Below, piece by piece: positions 21,059-30,399 of a stretch of 64,000 nucleotides of DNA. The DNA is from Dyadobacter sp. CY356 (GTDB lineage: Bacteria > Bacteroidota > Bacteroidia > Cytophagales > Spirosomataceae). The notes below the pieces were generated by a model. The model did no database searches, had not been told where the DNA came from, and worked only from the letters and a program-made list of their open reading frames with translations. Location of the stretch: NCBI RefSeq assembly GCF_021440195.1, contig NZ_JAJTSZ010000003.1:186001-250000 (forward strand), read 5' to 3'. Position 1 is the first letter of the stretch. Each line of letters starts with the position of its first letter. Both the position numbers and the translations under genes were made by a program.

Positions 21059-22369
21059 ATGAATAAAGAAAACGAAGTTTCCCGACGGGAATTTATCAAA
21101 AGTACCACCGGTGCTGCTGTTGCGCTTTCCATTCCTTCTATTATTCCAGCCAGTGCCTTTGGAGCAAATGATCGTGTACGGGTGGCAGTAATCGGAGTAA
21201 ATGGACGTGGACAAGATCATATCAAAGGTTTTTCTAATCTTCCCAATGTTGAACTGGTAACGATTTGTGATCCGGATAACAACGTTTTGCAAACCCGTGC
21301 AAAACAATATGCTGAAAAATATAACGGCAAACAGCTCAAAACTGAAAACGATCTTCGTAAAGTTTATGAAGATAAATCCATTGATGCGGTTAGTATTGCC
21401 ACACCAAATCACTGGCACTCTCTGGCGGCGATATGGGCTTGCCAGGCAGGAAAAGATGTGTATGTTGAAAAACCGGGATCTCATAACCTGCATGAGGGGC
21501 GCAAGATGATAGAGGCGGCACATAAATACAAACGTGTAGTGCAGCACGGTGTGCAGCTCAGAAGTTCTGTTGCTTTGCAGGAAGCTGTGAAACACATGCG
21601 GGATGGACTGATTGGAAATGTTTATATGGCACGTGGCCTTGTTTATAAATGGAGACCGGACATAGGAGATAAAGGCGTTTCTGCGGTACCGGAAGGTTTG
21701 AATTACGATCTGTGGACAGGTCCGGCAGAAATGAAGCCTTTCTCAAAAAACTACGTGCATTATGACTGGCACTGGCATTGGAATTATGGAAACGGTGATA
21801 TCGGAAACCAGGGAATTCATGAAACCGACATGTGTATGTGGGGATTGGGTGTTGAAAGTTTCCCGGAAAAAATAACTTCATCTGGCGGGAAATTCCTATG
21901 GAATGATGCAAAGGAAACACCTGAGGTTTTAACATCTTCCTTTGTTTATCCGAAAGAAAAAAAGATAATCGAATTTGAAGTGCGCCCCTGGATGACCAAT
22001 GAAGAAGGTGGGGTAGGAATTGGCAATATATTTTATGGAAGTGAAGGTTACCTGGTAGTTAAGGGATATGATTATTACGAAACTTTCCTGGGTAAAGAAA
22101 AAAAGCCGGGGCCAACGCGTAAGGAAGGTGGTGATCATTACAAAAACTTTATTGAAGCGGTCATCGCAAGAGATCCTAAAAAAGTAAATGCCCCGGTTGA
22201 AACAGCTCATTTGGCATCTGGTCTGGCACATTTGGGAAATATTGCATACAGGACAGGCAGAGCGTTAACCTTCGATCCTAAAACAGAAAAATTTGTCGGA
22301 GACAATGACGCCAATACCTATCTGACAAGGAAATACAGAGCGCCCTATACCGTTCCGGAGATCGTTTAG
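21059..22369 (+). CDS. Gfo/Idh/MocA family oxidoreductase, Tat-exported
   Basis: A 436-residue NAD(P)-dependent sugar-type oxidoreductase. Residues 1-37 are a twin-arginine signal (SRREFIKSTTGAAVALSIPS). The Rossmann domain follows: VRVAVIGVNGRGQDHIKGF (GxNGxG) and the conserved EKPGSHNLHEGRKMIEAAHK, where the EKP lysine is the usual catalytic residue. The C-terminal alpha/beta domain includes DWHWHWNYGNGDIGNQGIHE with a likely active-site His. The export signal implies a periplasmic enzyme acting on sugars or inositols; the substrate is unknown. It has its own intrinsic terminator. Confidence 0.92.
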   Translation: MNKENEVSRREFIKSTTGAAVALSIPSIIPASAFGANDRVRVAVIGVNGRGQDHIKGFSNLPNVELVTICDPDNNVLQTRAKQYAEKYNGKQLKTENDLRKVYEDKSIDAVSIATPNHWHSLAAIWACQAGKDVYVEKPGSHNLHEGRKMIEAAHKYKRVVQHGVQLRSSVALQEAVKHMRDGLIGNVYMARGLVYKWRPDIGDKGVSAVPEGLNYDLWTGPAEMKPFSKNYVHYDWHWHWNYGNGDIGNQGIHETDMCMWGLGVESFPEKITSSGGKFLWNDAKETPEVLTSSFVYPKEKKIIEFEVRPWMTNEEGGVGIGNIFYGSEGYLVVKGYDYYETFLGKEKKPGPTRKEGGDHYKNFIEAVIARDPKKVNAPVETAHLASGLAHLGNIAYRTGRALTFDPKTEKFVGDNDANTYLTRKYRAPYTVPEIV

Positions 22370-22398
22370 AAAAAATTTGTGTGTGTGTTTATGAACAG

Positions 22399-22433
22399 AA
22401 CAGCCCGGATGAAATTTGTCCGGGCTGTTTTTT
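22399..22433 (+). terminator. Intrinsic terminator of the Gfo/Idh/MocA gene
   Basis: Eleven-base GC-rich arms AACAGCCCGGA (22399-22409) and TCCGGGCTGTT (22419-22429) with a nine-base loop are followed by a T-run to 22433, thirty bases after the stop codon. Confidence 0.9.
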
Positions 22434-22455
22434 AGTGATAAAAATAAGAATTTCC

Positions 22456-23049
22456 TTAGTCAAAAATCTCGTCTAAATTTATTTCCAGATCCGGAAAAAT
22501 GCTGGATTTGAGCGTTGAAGTCGCAGGTTTCAATCCAACGTATTTTCCGCTTTCATTTAAAACATATATGTATATTGTATTTACAGAAGGCTCAACCAAC
22601 CAATATTCTCTTACACCGGCTTCTTCGTATAAATTATATTTTTCGTTTTTTTCTTTCGTTGAGTTACCCGGAGAGAGAATTTCAATAACAAGATCCGGAG
22701 CCCCTATACAGCCTTTTTCATCCAATTTATTTTCATCACAGATCACACAAAGATCCGGCTGGACCACAGTAAATATTTTACCGTCACTTGCCAACGAATC
22801 TTTTCTGGGAAGCCTTACGTCAAACGGAGCGTAAAAAATCTGGCAATAGTGATTTTTAAAAAACTGACCCATTTCTAAATGCAACCTACCCGATATCTTT
22901 TGATGGCGCAAAGAAGGCGCAGGTGACATTGTAAAAATTTTACCCTTGATCAGTTCCAGGCGTTCTTCAATTCGCCATAGCAAATAATCTGCATAGGTAT
23001 AAGTCCCATCCAGATCCAGCTGATTAATATCCGTTACATTCGTTGACAT
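22456..23049 (-). CDS. Uma2 family PD-(D/E)XK nuclease-like protein
   Basis: The 197 residues fit the Uma2 family (DUF820): an N-terminal YTYADYLLWRIEERLELIKG, MSPAPSLRHQKISGRL, then VQPDLCVICDENKL and the core DLVIEILSPGNSTKEKNEKY followed by LYEEAGVREYWLVEP. The PD...ExL pattern is the degenerate PD-(D/E)XK active site of this family. Its role is unproven; members are often multi-copy and have been linked to mobile elements and defence. It is a lone gene on the minus strand, facing the oxidoreductase terminator. Confidence 0.9.
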   Translation of the reverse strand: MSTNVTDINQLDLDGTYTYADYLLWRIEERLELIKGKIFTMSPAPSLRHQKISGRLHLEMGQFFKNHYCQIFYAPFDVRLPRKDSLASDGKIFTVVQPDLCVICDENKLDEKGCIGAPDLVIEILSPGNSTKEKNEKYNLYEEAGVREYWLVEPSVNTIYIYVLNESGKYVGLKPATSTLKSSIFPDLEINLDEIFD

Positions 23050-23105
23050 AGTATGTAAGTTAGTAAGGTAAAGCTACTTAAATTTAAGATAAACCTCAAA
23101 ACCAG

Positions 23106-23140
23106 AAAAGGTGCCCGGTTCTATAAACCAGACACCTTTT
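23106..23140 (-). terminator. Terminator after accC
   Basis: AAAAGGTGcCcGGTT and its near-complement AACCaGaCACCTTTT (23106-23140) form a 15-base stem with two mismatches, about 70 bases past the accC stop codon on the minus strand. It closes the yceD-to-accC gene cluster. Confidence 0.65.
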
Positions 23141-23212
23141 CAAAATATTATATCAAATAAAACTCCCAGCTATTCTGCGCGAAACTCCGATAACGCTGCG
23201 TTTAAAACAAAT

Positions 23213-24556
23213 TTAAAGCGTCGTGAAATCAAATGATTCCAAAAATTTCGTTGTGAAATTTCCGGATTGGAAACCAGGATCATCCATCAACTTGATATGG
23301 AACGGAATGGTCGTTTTGATACCTTCAATCACAAATTCCTGCAAGGCACGTTTCATTCTGGTAATAACTTCCTCGCGCGACTGGCCGCTAACGATCAGTT
23401 TTGCTATCATTGAGTCATAGTTTGGCGGAATAGTATATCCACTGTAAACATGCGAATCAATACGAATACCATGACCACCCGGAAAATGCAAATTCGTGAT
23501 TTTTCCAGGTGAAGGACGGAAACCATTTGCAGGATCTTCCGCATTGATACGGCATTCCATTGCAAATAATTTCGGCGTATAATTAATACCCTTGATCGGA
23601 TCTCCGGCAGCAACTTTAATTTGCTCTTTGATCAAATCAAAATCAGTAACCTCTTCCGTAATCGGGTGTTCAACCTGAATACGCGTGTTCATTTCCATGA
23701 AAAAGAATTCACCGTATTTGTCGACCAGAAACTCAACTGTTCCCGCACCTTCATAACCGATTGCCTGCGCACCTTTGATAGCAGCTGCACCCATTCTTTC
23801 GCGAAGTTCAGGCGTAACCACAGGAGAAGGCGTTTCTTCAACCAGTTTCTGGTGGCGACGCTGAATAGAACAGTCACGTTCTGACAAGTGACAAACTTTA
23901 CCATATTGATCACCGATGATCTGGATTTCAATGTGGCGAGGCTCTTCAACAAATTTTTCAAGATACAAACCGTCATTTCCGAAAGCCGCAGCAGATTCTG
24001 TACGTGCATCGTTCCATGCCTTTTCAAATTCTTCCGGTTTGTTGATGATACGCATACCGCGTCCACCACCACCGGCTGTTGCTTTCACAATAACAGGATA
24101 TCCGATACCAATGGCTAATTGTTTGCCCTGTTCAACTGATTCAAGCAAACCTTCCGAGCCCGGAACAACCGGAACGCCTGCTTTGATCATGGTTGCTTTG
24201 GCAGTTGCCTTGTCGCCCATTCCGTTGATCTGAGCGGCTGTTGCTCCAATAAATTTAATACCGTAATCAGCACAAATCTGAGAGAATTCAGCGTTTTCAG
24301 ACAAAAACCCGTATCCCGGATGTATTGCATCTGCGCCTGTAACTTCGGCAGCAGAAATAATATTTTGTATACTCAGGTAAGACTGACGGCTTGGCGGAGG
24401 CCCGATACAAACAGCTTCGTCAGCAAAACGTACGTGAAGGCTGTCACGATCAGCAGTTGAGTAAACTGCAACCGTTTTAATACCCATTTCACGGCAGGTC
24501 CTGATCACACGTAGTGCGATTTCACCTCTATTGGCAATGAGAATCTTTTTAAACAT
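23213..24556 (-). CDS. accC: Acetyl-CoA carboxylase, biotin carboxylase subunit
   Basis: This subunit carboxylates the biotin carried by AccB, using ATP and bicarbonate, for malonyl-CoA synthesis. All landmarks are present in 447 residues: [20 protein letters not shown] at the start, [13 protein letters not shown], the ATP-grasp glycine loop [14 protein letters not shown], and the catalytic [18 protein letters not shown]. The length is normal. It is the last gene of the cluster, 36 bases after accB, and is followed by a hairpin terminator. The carboxyltransferase genes accA and accD are not in the window. Confidence 0.97.
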   Translation of the reverse strand: MFKKILIANRGEIALRVIRTCREMGIKTVAVYSTADRDSLHVRFADEAVCIGPPPSRQSYLSIQNIISAAEVTGADAIHPGYGFLSENAEFSQICADYGIKFIGATAAQINGMGDKATAKATMIKAGVPVVPGSEGLLESVEQGKQLAIGIGYPVIVKATAGGGGRGMRIINKPEEFEKAWNDARTESAAAFGNDGLYLEKFVEEPRHIEIQIIGDQYGKVCHLSERDCSIQRRHQKLVEETPSPVVTPELRERMGAAAIKGAQAIGYEGAGTVEFLVDKYGEFFFMEMNTRIQVEHPITEEVTDFDLIKEQIKVAAGDPIKGINYTPKLFAMECRINAEDPANGFRPSPGKITNLHFPGGHGIRIDSHVYSGYTIPPNYDSMIAKLIVSGQSREEVITRMKRALQEFVIEGIKTTIPFHIKLMDDPGFQSGNFTTKFLESFDFTTL

Positions 24557-24592
24557 GAAATTTAATTTAGTTTTTAAGACCGGTCATTACCG

Positions 24593-25069
24593 TTATATTG
24601 GTTCAACAAGAAATAAAGGCTGGTCAAATTCTACCGGAGTAGCATTTTCAACCAAAACTTTTACAATTCTTCCTGAAATTTCAGATTCGATTTCGTTGAA
24701 CAACTTCATTGCTTCAATCACACAAACCGTTTTTCCAGGCGTGATCTCATCTCCGATGCTTGCAAAAGCAGGCGTTTCAGGATTTGAGGCACGATAGAAC
24801 GTACCGATCATAGGCGACTTGATTGTAACAAGATTTGAAGATACGGCAGGTTCAACAGGCGCAGAAGGTGCGGTGGCAGCAGTTATAGCGGCTGATGCAG
24901 AAAGCGTGTTAGGTGCCGGAGCAGAAAACGGTGCGGGAGCAGCAGATACTACCGGAGCGGAACCGTATCTTTTTACCTTAATTTTAAGATCTGTTGTTTC
25001 AATGTTTACTTCATCAAGACCAGACTGGGCGATGAAGTCAATTAGTTTCTGAATTTCTTTAGTTTCCAT
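24593..25069 (-). CDS. accB: Biotin carboxyl carrier protein of acetyl-CoA carboxylase
   Basis: A 158-residue carrier with an N-terminal dimerisation helix (KEIQKLIDFIAQSGLDEVNI), a linker rich in Ala and Pro (about 37-75), and a C-terminal biotinyl domain. The biotinylation site is K122 in VIEAMKLFNEIES; the residue after the lysine is Leu rather than the usual Met, as in many AccB proteins. SPMIGTFYRA marks the start of the barrel domain. It lies 34 bases downstream of efp and 36 bases upstream of accC. Confidence 0.97.
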   Translation of the reverse strand: METKEIQKLIDFIAQSGLDEVNIETTDLKIKVKRYGSAPVVSAAPAPFSAPAPNTLSASAAITAATAPSAPVEPAVSSNLVTIKSPMIGTFYRASNPETPAFASIGDEITPGKTVCVIEAMKLFNEIESEISGRIVKVLVENATPVEFDQPLFLVEPI

Positions 25070-25103
25070 TTAGTCAAGTTTATACAGTTGTAGGAATTGT
25101 AGC

Positions 25104-25670
25104 CTATGATTTTACTCTTTCAACGTAGTCATACGTGCGTGTATCTACTTTGATTTTCTGACCTTCTTCAATAAATAAAGGTACCATGATACGTGCACCT
25201 GTTTCTACCTCAATCGCTTTTTTCGGAGAGTTTGCAGTATCTCCTTTTAAGCCTGGTTCAGCATAGGTCACTTCTAATTCTACAAATGGGGGCAATTCAC
25301 AAAGTAAAGCAGCATCCGTTTCGGTATTGATCAGGATTTCTACTTCTTGTCCGTCTTTCATCAGATCAGCAGCTGTCACAAGTTTTTCGTCGATCAATAC
25401 CTGATCAAACGTTTCTGAGTTCATAAAGTTATATCCACTTTCATCCTTGTATAAAAACTGGAATTTATGTCTTTCTACGCGAACCGGAATAATCGTAGCA
25501 CCTGAAGAAAAAGTATTGTCCAGTACTTTTCCTGTTGTAAGGCTTTTAATCTTAGTACGAACAAAAGCGTTTCCTTTACCAGGTTTTACATGTTGAAACT
25601 CAATAACCTGAAACAGGTCATGGTTAAAATGTATAACTAGTCCGTTACGTAAATCTGCGGTCGTTGCCAT
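25104..25670 (-). CDS. efp: Translation elongation factor P
   Basis: EF-P relieves ribosomes stalled at polyproline. The 188 residues contain the three beta-barrel domains; the loop at about residues 28-36 (HVKPGKGNAFVRTK) holds the lysine that is modified in many bacteria, and the C-terminal signature GLKGDTANSPKKAIEVETGA is intact. The gene lies between fabH and accB in an order typical of Bacteroidota. Confidence 0.97.
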   Translation of the reverse strand: MATTADLRNGLVIHFNHDLFQVIEFQHVKPGKGNAFVRTKIKSLTTGKVLDNTFSSGATIIPVRVERHKFQFLYKDESGYNFMNSETFDQVLIDEKLVTAADLMKDGQEVEILINTETDAALLCELPPFVELEVTYAEPGLKGDTANSPKKAIEVETGARIMVPLFIEEGQKIKVDTRTYDYVERVKS

Positions 25671-25754
25671 GTTTGATTAATAATTAAAGCAAAAATTTTG
25701 TAAAATCTTAAACACAAAATGAATAATGAAGCATGTCCATTATTCATTTCTTTA

Positions 25755-26744
25755 TTATAAAGCCCATTTTAAATATATAGCTCCCCAGGTAAATCCTCCA
25801 CCAAAGGCAGCCAACACAAGATTATCTCCTTTTTTCAACTGTGACTCATAATCCCACAAGCAAAGGGGGATCGTGGCCGAAGTTGTATTTCCGTATTTCT
25901 GGATATTCACCATCACTTTGTCCATTCCCACACCCATGCGGTTTGCGGTTGCTTCAATGATCCGCTTGTTTGCCTGATGCGGAACAAGCCACGCTACGTC
26001 TTCACTTGTCAGGTTATTTTTTTCCATGATCTCAGCTGAAATATCAGCCATATTTTTCACAGCAAATTTAAAAACCTGAGCGCCATCCTGATATACAGAA
26101 TGCCATTTGTTGTCGACTGTTTCGTGTGTAGGCGGGTACCGGCTTCCTCCTGCTTTCTGGTGTAGATAAGGATATCCAACGCCATCAGAACGAATAATAG
26201 AATCTACAATACCATATCCGTCAGTATCCGGTTCCAAAAGTACGGCACCTGCGCCGTCGCCGAAAAGGATACAGGTTTTACGATCCGTATAATCTACAAT
26301 TGCCGACATTTTATCAGCACCAACTACAATGATCTTTTTATATTTTCCGGTTTCAATAAATTGGGAACCGATCGTAAGTGCATAAACAAATCCGGAACAT
26401 GCAGCCTGAATGTCAAAACTTCCCACATTTCTGATACCTGTCATATCACAGATCAGATTGGCAGTACCCGGAAATATAAAATCAGGGGTTGTTGTGGCGC
26501 AAATTAACAAATCAATGTCTTCCGGAGCGGTATTGGTTTTTGCCAACAACCCTTTTACCGCTTCAGCGCCCATATGTGAGCTTCCTAAACCTTCTCCTTT
26601 AAGTATGCGACGTTCCTTAATGCCGGTGCGGCTAACGATCCATTCATCGTTTGTCGCCACCATCGTTTCCAATTCAGCATTTGTCAGAATGTAGTCAGGC
26701 ACATACCCGTGTATTCCTGTTATAGAGGCTCTTGCGTGGGTCAT
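25755..26744 (-). CDS. fabH: Beta-ketoacyl-ACP synthase III
   Basis: FabH condenses acetyl-CoA with malonyl-ACP to start fatty acid synthesis. The catalytic triad is visible: C116 in [11 protein letters not shown], the histidine of [10 protein letters not shown] (about 255), and the asparagine of [11 protein letters not shown] (about 285). The 329-residue length is normal. It lies downstream of plsX with a 91-base gap and upstream of efp. Confidence 0.97.
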   Translation of the reverse strand: MTHARASITGIHGYVPDYILTNAELETMVATNDEWIVSRTGIKERRILKGEGLGSSHMGAEAVKGLLAKTNTAPEDIDLLICATTTPDFIFPGTANLICDMTGIRNVGSFDIQAACSGFVYALTIGSQFIETGKYKKIIVVGADKMSAIVDYTDRKTCILFGDGAGAVLLEPDTDGYGIVDSIIRSDGVGYPYLHQKAGGSRYPPTHETVDNKWHSVYQDGAQVFKFAVKNMADISAEIMEKNNLTSEDVAWLVPHQANKRIIEATANRMGVGMDKVMVNIQKYGNTTSATIPLCLWDYESQLKKGDNLVLAAFGGGFTWGAIYLKWAL

Positions 26745-26835
26745 GGTTAATTTCTAGCATTCAAAATTCATATGAATTTTGGTAAAAAATAGTATCAGAG
26801 TTTATTAGCAATTATAACTTTTCGGTCATGCCGTG

Positions 26836-27774
26836 TTAACTCAACGCATTTGCAATGTGCAGATATGCTTTTGATTTGACTTGTTTATATGCCCATCCAA
26901 GCATGTTCTTGATGGCCAGCGGCGAAGAAATACCGTGAGCAATCATTACATTACCATTTACTCCAATAATTGAACTTCCGCCAATGGATTCGTAATTTGT
27001 CTGATCAATAAAATCATCCTGAATCCCTTTTTGTTTGGCAATTTCGTAAAAAGACTCTCCTAATTTAAACAATACATTCCCTGTGAAACCGTCAGTAACG
27101 ATCACATCTGCTTTATTAGTGAAGAGGTCTTTCCCTTCAATATTTCCAATAAAATTGATTTTTTTGTTATCCTTGAGCAGCGGATAAGTCGCCTGAGCAG
27201 TCAATGAACCCTTCTGTTCTTCTTCACCGATATTCATTAATGCTACACGCGGGCGCTCAATCTGGAATGTATGTTGAACAAATAGTGAGCCGATTTCTCC
27301 AAACTGCGCCAATACCTCAGGCTTACAATCTGCATTAGCACCAATATCCACCATGATGGCATATCCGCCTCCAACCTGCGGTACATAACCTGCAATGGCT
27401 GGTCTTAAAACTCCCTCAATAGCTTTTATGCTAAAAAGAGCACCTACGTGCATTGCTCCGGTATTACCTGCGCTGCAAAAGATGTCAATTTCTTTATCTT
27501 TCAGAAGCTTGAATCCAATTCCTATGCTTGAATTAGGCTTTTGAGAAAGAGCTTTTGTTGGGTGCTCACCCATCTCAATAACATCTTCGGCATGAATGAT
27601 GTCAACAACTGATGAAGAAAAGTTATTTTGGCGAAATATCTCCAAAATAGCGCTTTCCCGGCCAATTAACACGATTCGGGCGTCCGATGGCAGTTCTGAA
27701 GTGGCTTGCATAACCCCTTCAACAATTGCTTGTGGAGCTAAATCTCCCCCCATAGCATCTACCGCAATTTTCAT
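26836..27774 (-). CDS. plsX: Phosphate acyltransferase PlsX
   Basis: PlsX makes acyl-phosphate from acyl-ACP for phospholipid synthesis. The 312-residue protein starts IAVDAMGGDLAPQAIVEG, the family's signature, and keeps CSAGNTGAMHVGALF, GANADCKPEVL and IVTDGFTGNVLFKLGE. It is separated from rpmF by a likely attenuator or terminator hairpin, so its level may be set apart from that of the ribosomal protein. Confidence 0.97.
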   Translation of the reverse strand: MKIAVDAMGGDLAPQAIVEGVMQATSELPSDARIVLIGRESAILEIFRQNNFSSSVVDIIHAEDVIEMGEHPTKALSQKPNSSIGIGFKLLKDKEIDIFCSAGNTGAMHVGALFSIKAIEGVLRPAIAGYVPQVGGGYAIMVDIGANADCKPEVLAQFGEIGSLFVQHTFQIERPRVALMNIGEEEQKGSLTAQATYPLLKDNKKINFIGNIEGKDLFTNKADVIVTDGFTGNVLFKLGESFYEIAKQKGIQDDFIDQTNYESIGGSSIIGVNGNVMIAHGISSPLAIKNMLGWAYKQVKSKAYLHIANALS

Positions 27775-27848
27775 TTACACGCTGTTATTTTGTACTAAAA
27801 GTTAGAAATCGAAGGTGTAAATTTAGCAGTTGTGCCTTAGTAAAAAAG

Positions 27849-27885
27849 AATTTCGCAACAACTTTTATAAGGCTGCTGCGAAATT
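27849..27885 (-). terminator. Hairpin with U-run between rpmF and plsX
   Basis: AATTTCGCA (27849-27857) and TGCGAAATT (27877-27885) form a nine-base stem with a 19-base loop; on the minus strand it is followed by CTTTTTTA. It lies 20 bases past the rpmF stop and could terminate part of the transcripts before plsX. Confidence 0.6.
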
Positions 27886-27905
27886 GGCATTCTGATCATC
27901 AAAAA

Positions 27906-28100
27906 TTAAACCGTTTTGGCATAATTTTCAACAACAACTTTGCCTCTATAAACTAGATTTCCTTCGTGTACGTGCGCACGGTGGAACTGATGAATTTCCC
28001 CTGTTGAAGAATCAACTGACAATTGCTTGCCTGTCAGGAAGTCATGTGCTCTGCGTGTATCGCGACGGGTTTTGGAAATTTTCCGCTTAGGATGTGCCAT
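27906..28100 (-). CDS. rpmF: 50S ribosomal protein L32
   Basis: A 64-residue basic protein opening [20 protein letters not shown], the L32 signature. It has no cysteine pairs, so it is the zinc-independent form. It lies 70 bases after the yceD-type gene, as in most bacteria. Confidence 0.97.
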   Translation of the reverse strand: MAHPKRKISKTRRDTRRAHDFLTGKQLSVDSSTGEIHQFHRAHVHEGNLVYRGKVVVENYAKTV

Positions 28101-28170
28101 GATGCTTTATGTTCGGTTGTTAATATTCGGTTTGAAAAACTTTTATATGCGGCTCAGGATTATTAATCCC

Positions 28171-28737
28171 TTATTGCCCTTTTAATTTTTTTAATGCTTC
28201 CCAACGCGGGTCAATTTTTTCTTCTGAATCGCTGTCGACATCATCATCTTTTGCCTCCGAAGAATACACCAGTATCACTTCTTCATCTTCTGATTCGTTG
28301 TCAGCGTCATCTTCTGTCCTCAGACTTGGATGCAATTTTTTTACCGGAAGCGAAAGTGCGATAAACTCAAAAACATATTTCGCAACGTTAATCCGGTTCG
28401 TGTTTCGGTTGATGATTTCTATTTCATCGGTCAGCTCTTCATCGCGGTCGCCAAATTTTAAAATTATCTGATCGTCCGAAATAACAGGCTCCTCAAACGG
28501 TTCCAAAGTACGGTCACAGGTCAATTCAACCGAACCTTCAGTATGAAAATGTAACTGGAGCATTGTTGCAGATTTTTTTAAAACCACATGGGTTTTAAAT
28601 TGGCCGCGTTCAATAAGATCCTGCTCTAATTCTTCAAAAAAAGCGTCTCCGGACTCCATATCATAGTCATACTGTTTGTCTTCCAAACCGTAAATGTCTA
28701 TGTTGTATTTACTTAGCTCTTTCACTATTTCTGTCAA
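28171..28737 (-). CDS. YceD family protein (DUF177)
   Basis: The 188-residue acidic protein matches DUF177: VELTCDRTLEPFEEPV, the conserved single Cys-containing core (about residues 77-92), and a C-terminal stretch ending IDPRWEALKKLKGQ, which is the family's usual last motif. An acidic stretch (about 140-172) precedes it. In many bacteria yceD lies upstream of rpmF, and the proteins are linked to 23S rRNA or ribosome assembly; a direct role is not proven here. It is the first gene of the cluster, with a TAnnTTTG element just upstream. Confidence 0.93.
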   Translation of the reverse strand: MTEIVKELSKYNIDIYGLEDKQYDYDMESGDAFFEELEQDLIERGQFKTHVVLKKSATMLQLHFHTEGSVELTCDRTLEPFEEPVISDDQIILKFGDRDEELTDEIEIINRNTNRINVAKYVFEFIALSLPVKKLHPSLRTEDDADNESEDEEVILVYSSEAKDDDVDSDSEEKIDPRWEALKKLKGQ

Positions 28738-28745
28738 AAGGACTG

Positions 28746-28753
28746 CAAAGGTA
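28746..28753 (-). promoter_or_regulatory. -7 element (TACCTTTG) of the yceD-rpmF-plsX-fabH-efp-accBC cluster
   Basis: On the minus strand TACCTTTG fits TAnnTTTG and lies eight bases before the YceD start codon, implying a very short leader. No TTTG element is seen at the usual -33 distance. Confidence 0.45.
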
Positions 28754-28870
28754 GTGTCTTTTCGTGTGAATAAAAAAACTATCTACGAATTTTATTGATT
28801 TAAACTGAGGTATTTAACATTGAACCCGCTCTTACTCAGCAAGCATTGGATTTTTCCGTATCAATCCGAG

Positions 28871-29503
28871 TTAAATCTTCTTGGCCGGGTTACCAAAAAA
28901 TGTTGCATTTGCCGGTACATTTTCCACAACAACCGATCCGGCACCGATCCGGGCATTTTTCCCGATTTCAATGCCTGCAACAATGATAGCTCCTGAGCCG
29001 ATAAATACGCCGTCAGCAATTTTTACCCTATCGCCGATAATTGCACCAGCGCCTACAGTGACATAATCGCCAACCTGAACAGCAGTTTCAATAATGGATC
29101 CTGTCAGAAATAATGAATGACTTCCCAGTTTTGATGTTGCACCCACGACAGCACGTGCGGCAAAGAGATTTCCATGTCCAACAGCGGCCATTTCTGAAAT
29201 GATAGCGCTTTCATGTATCGCGTTGACGGGCATGCTCTTGAATCGCTCATTCAAACCTTCTGTTAATTGTTTGCGGACAGAACGTTCGCCAACGGCTACA
29301 AAAGTTTCGCACTTTTCTCCGATGATGTTGATAAAACCTTCGTCGTCTGTTGCGCCTAAAACACTTACATCGCCAAATTCTTTACCATGCAATTCCTTAT
29401 TATCGTCCAGGATTCCATAGACGAGCACATTATTTCTTCTGAAAATATCAAGTGCCTGCATACCTAATGCGCCTGCACCAAAAATTAAAACGGGATTTTC
29501 CAT
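28871..29503 (-). CDS. Hexapeptide-repeat acetyltransferase (NeuD/PglD type)
   Basis: The first 75 residues form a Rossmann-like PglD N-terminal domain (NPVLIFGAGALGMQALDIF), followed by a left-handed beta-helix of hexapeptide repeats (GATSKLGSHSLFLTGSIIET, VGDYVTVGAGAIIGDRVKIA, FIGSGAIIVAGIEIGKNARI). Such enzymes transfer acetyl or acyl groups to amino sugars of surface polysaccharides. The usual catalytic His-containing turn is replaced here by GHGNLFAARAV, which keeps one His. No sugar genes lie beside it, so the substrate is open. Confidence 0.85.
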   Translation of the reverse strand: MENPVLIFGAGALGMQALDIFRRNNVLVYGILDDNKELHGKEFGDVSVLGATDDEGFINIIGEKCETFVAVGERSVRKQLTEGLNERFKSMPVNAIHESAIISEMAAVGHGNLFAARAVVGATSKLGSHSLFLTGSIIETAVQVGDYVTVGAGAIIGDRVKIADGVFIGSGAIIVAGIEIGKNARIGAGSVVVENVPANATFFGNPAKKI

Positions 29504-29646
29504 AATTGATAAGATTCATATTCCGGATTAAACCGAAAATGAAATTGGTAATCGTATTTGTTAATGAACCTGATTGCATTCTGTACCGATTATAAAAAAG
29601 ATACCAAAAGCAACAGAAAAAAATTCTTGCAAAAGTACAGATTGAT

Positions 29647-30297
29647 TTACAGAAACGTCACGCGGAAAACAAAAGGACTTCCGTATGGCGAAAGATTTTC
29701 CTGATTATACGGATCAATCTGATTGTTATAATTAACATTATAAAGTGCTGTAAAATGAACAGCGCGGATTAATTTCCCGCCAGTCGGCTGACTATATGAG
29801 GCACCGATCATTGGAGAGCTCAGCCAGGTTCTTTTCTGATAAGACATCGGGACATTCAATGTTTCATACTCCGCAATTATATTGACAACCGGCACAATCT
29901 GGTACATCAGGAAAGCCCTGCCGCCATAATTGATGGTATTGTATCCAAAATATTTTGACTTAAACCACATTACCGTAGCACCAACACCCCCAACAAGTTT
30001 GTCTGTAATCTGATAACCTGCCATCGGTGAAAGGTTTACATTGGTGATCGTACCAAAACTCAGGCCGAAACTACCGCCCAAACGTATCCTTTCTTTAAAC
30101 GCAAGATTCTTCAAATCACTTTCAACTTTTTTTTGTTCAACCGGGGCCTTGTCTTCAACCGGAGGCATTTCCTTTCTGACCGGCCTTTCCTTTTTTACAG
30201 TATCAGGGCGGTAGTATTCATCAGTTTGAGCAAATACAGTTGTTTTAATAGCTAGTGTGATGATAAATAAGCAGGATAGGAGGATTTTCCTTTTCAT
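29647..30297 (-). CDS. Hypothetical outer-membrane beta-barrel protein
   Basis: A 216-residue protein with a signal peptide (LLSCLFIITLAIKTTVFAQ), a charged Pro/Lys/Glu segment (about 25-60), and then alternating strands (IRLGGSFGLSFGTITNVNL, LVGGVGATVMWFKSKYFG, AFLMYQIVPVVNIIAEYETL) ending in VFRVTFL, typical of small outer-membrane barrels. I do not recognise the family beyond this. It is a lone gene on the minus strand, divergent from the M61 peptidase. Confidence 0.7.
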   Translation of the reverse strand: MKRKILLSCLFIITLAIKTTVFAQTDEYYRPDTVKKERPVRKEMPPVEDKAPVEQKKVESDLKNLAFKERIRLGGSFGLSFGTITNVNLSPMAGYQITDKLVGGVGATVMWFKSKYFGYNTINYGGRAFLMYQIVPVVNIIAEYETLNVPMSYQKRTWLSSPMIGASYSQPTGGKLIRAVHFTALYNVNYNNQIDPYNQENLSPYGSPFVFRVTFL

Positions 30298-30399
30298 TTC
30301 TAAATGGTTTATTTTAATATTGTTAATACTAACGCAAAATGCCTAACTTTTGGTTTATTATTGATTTGACCCTCATTATTACGCCTCATTACAACGTTT

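Noticed and set aside
21050..21595. Open frame of 181 codons on the minus strand
   Set aside because: It is antisense to the Rossmann domain of the Gfo/Idh/MocA gene and has no recognisable domain.
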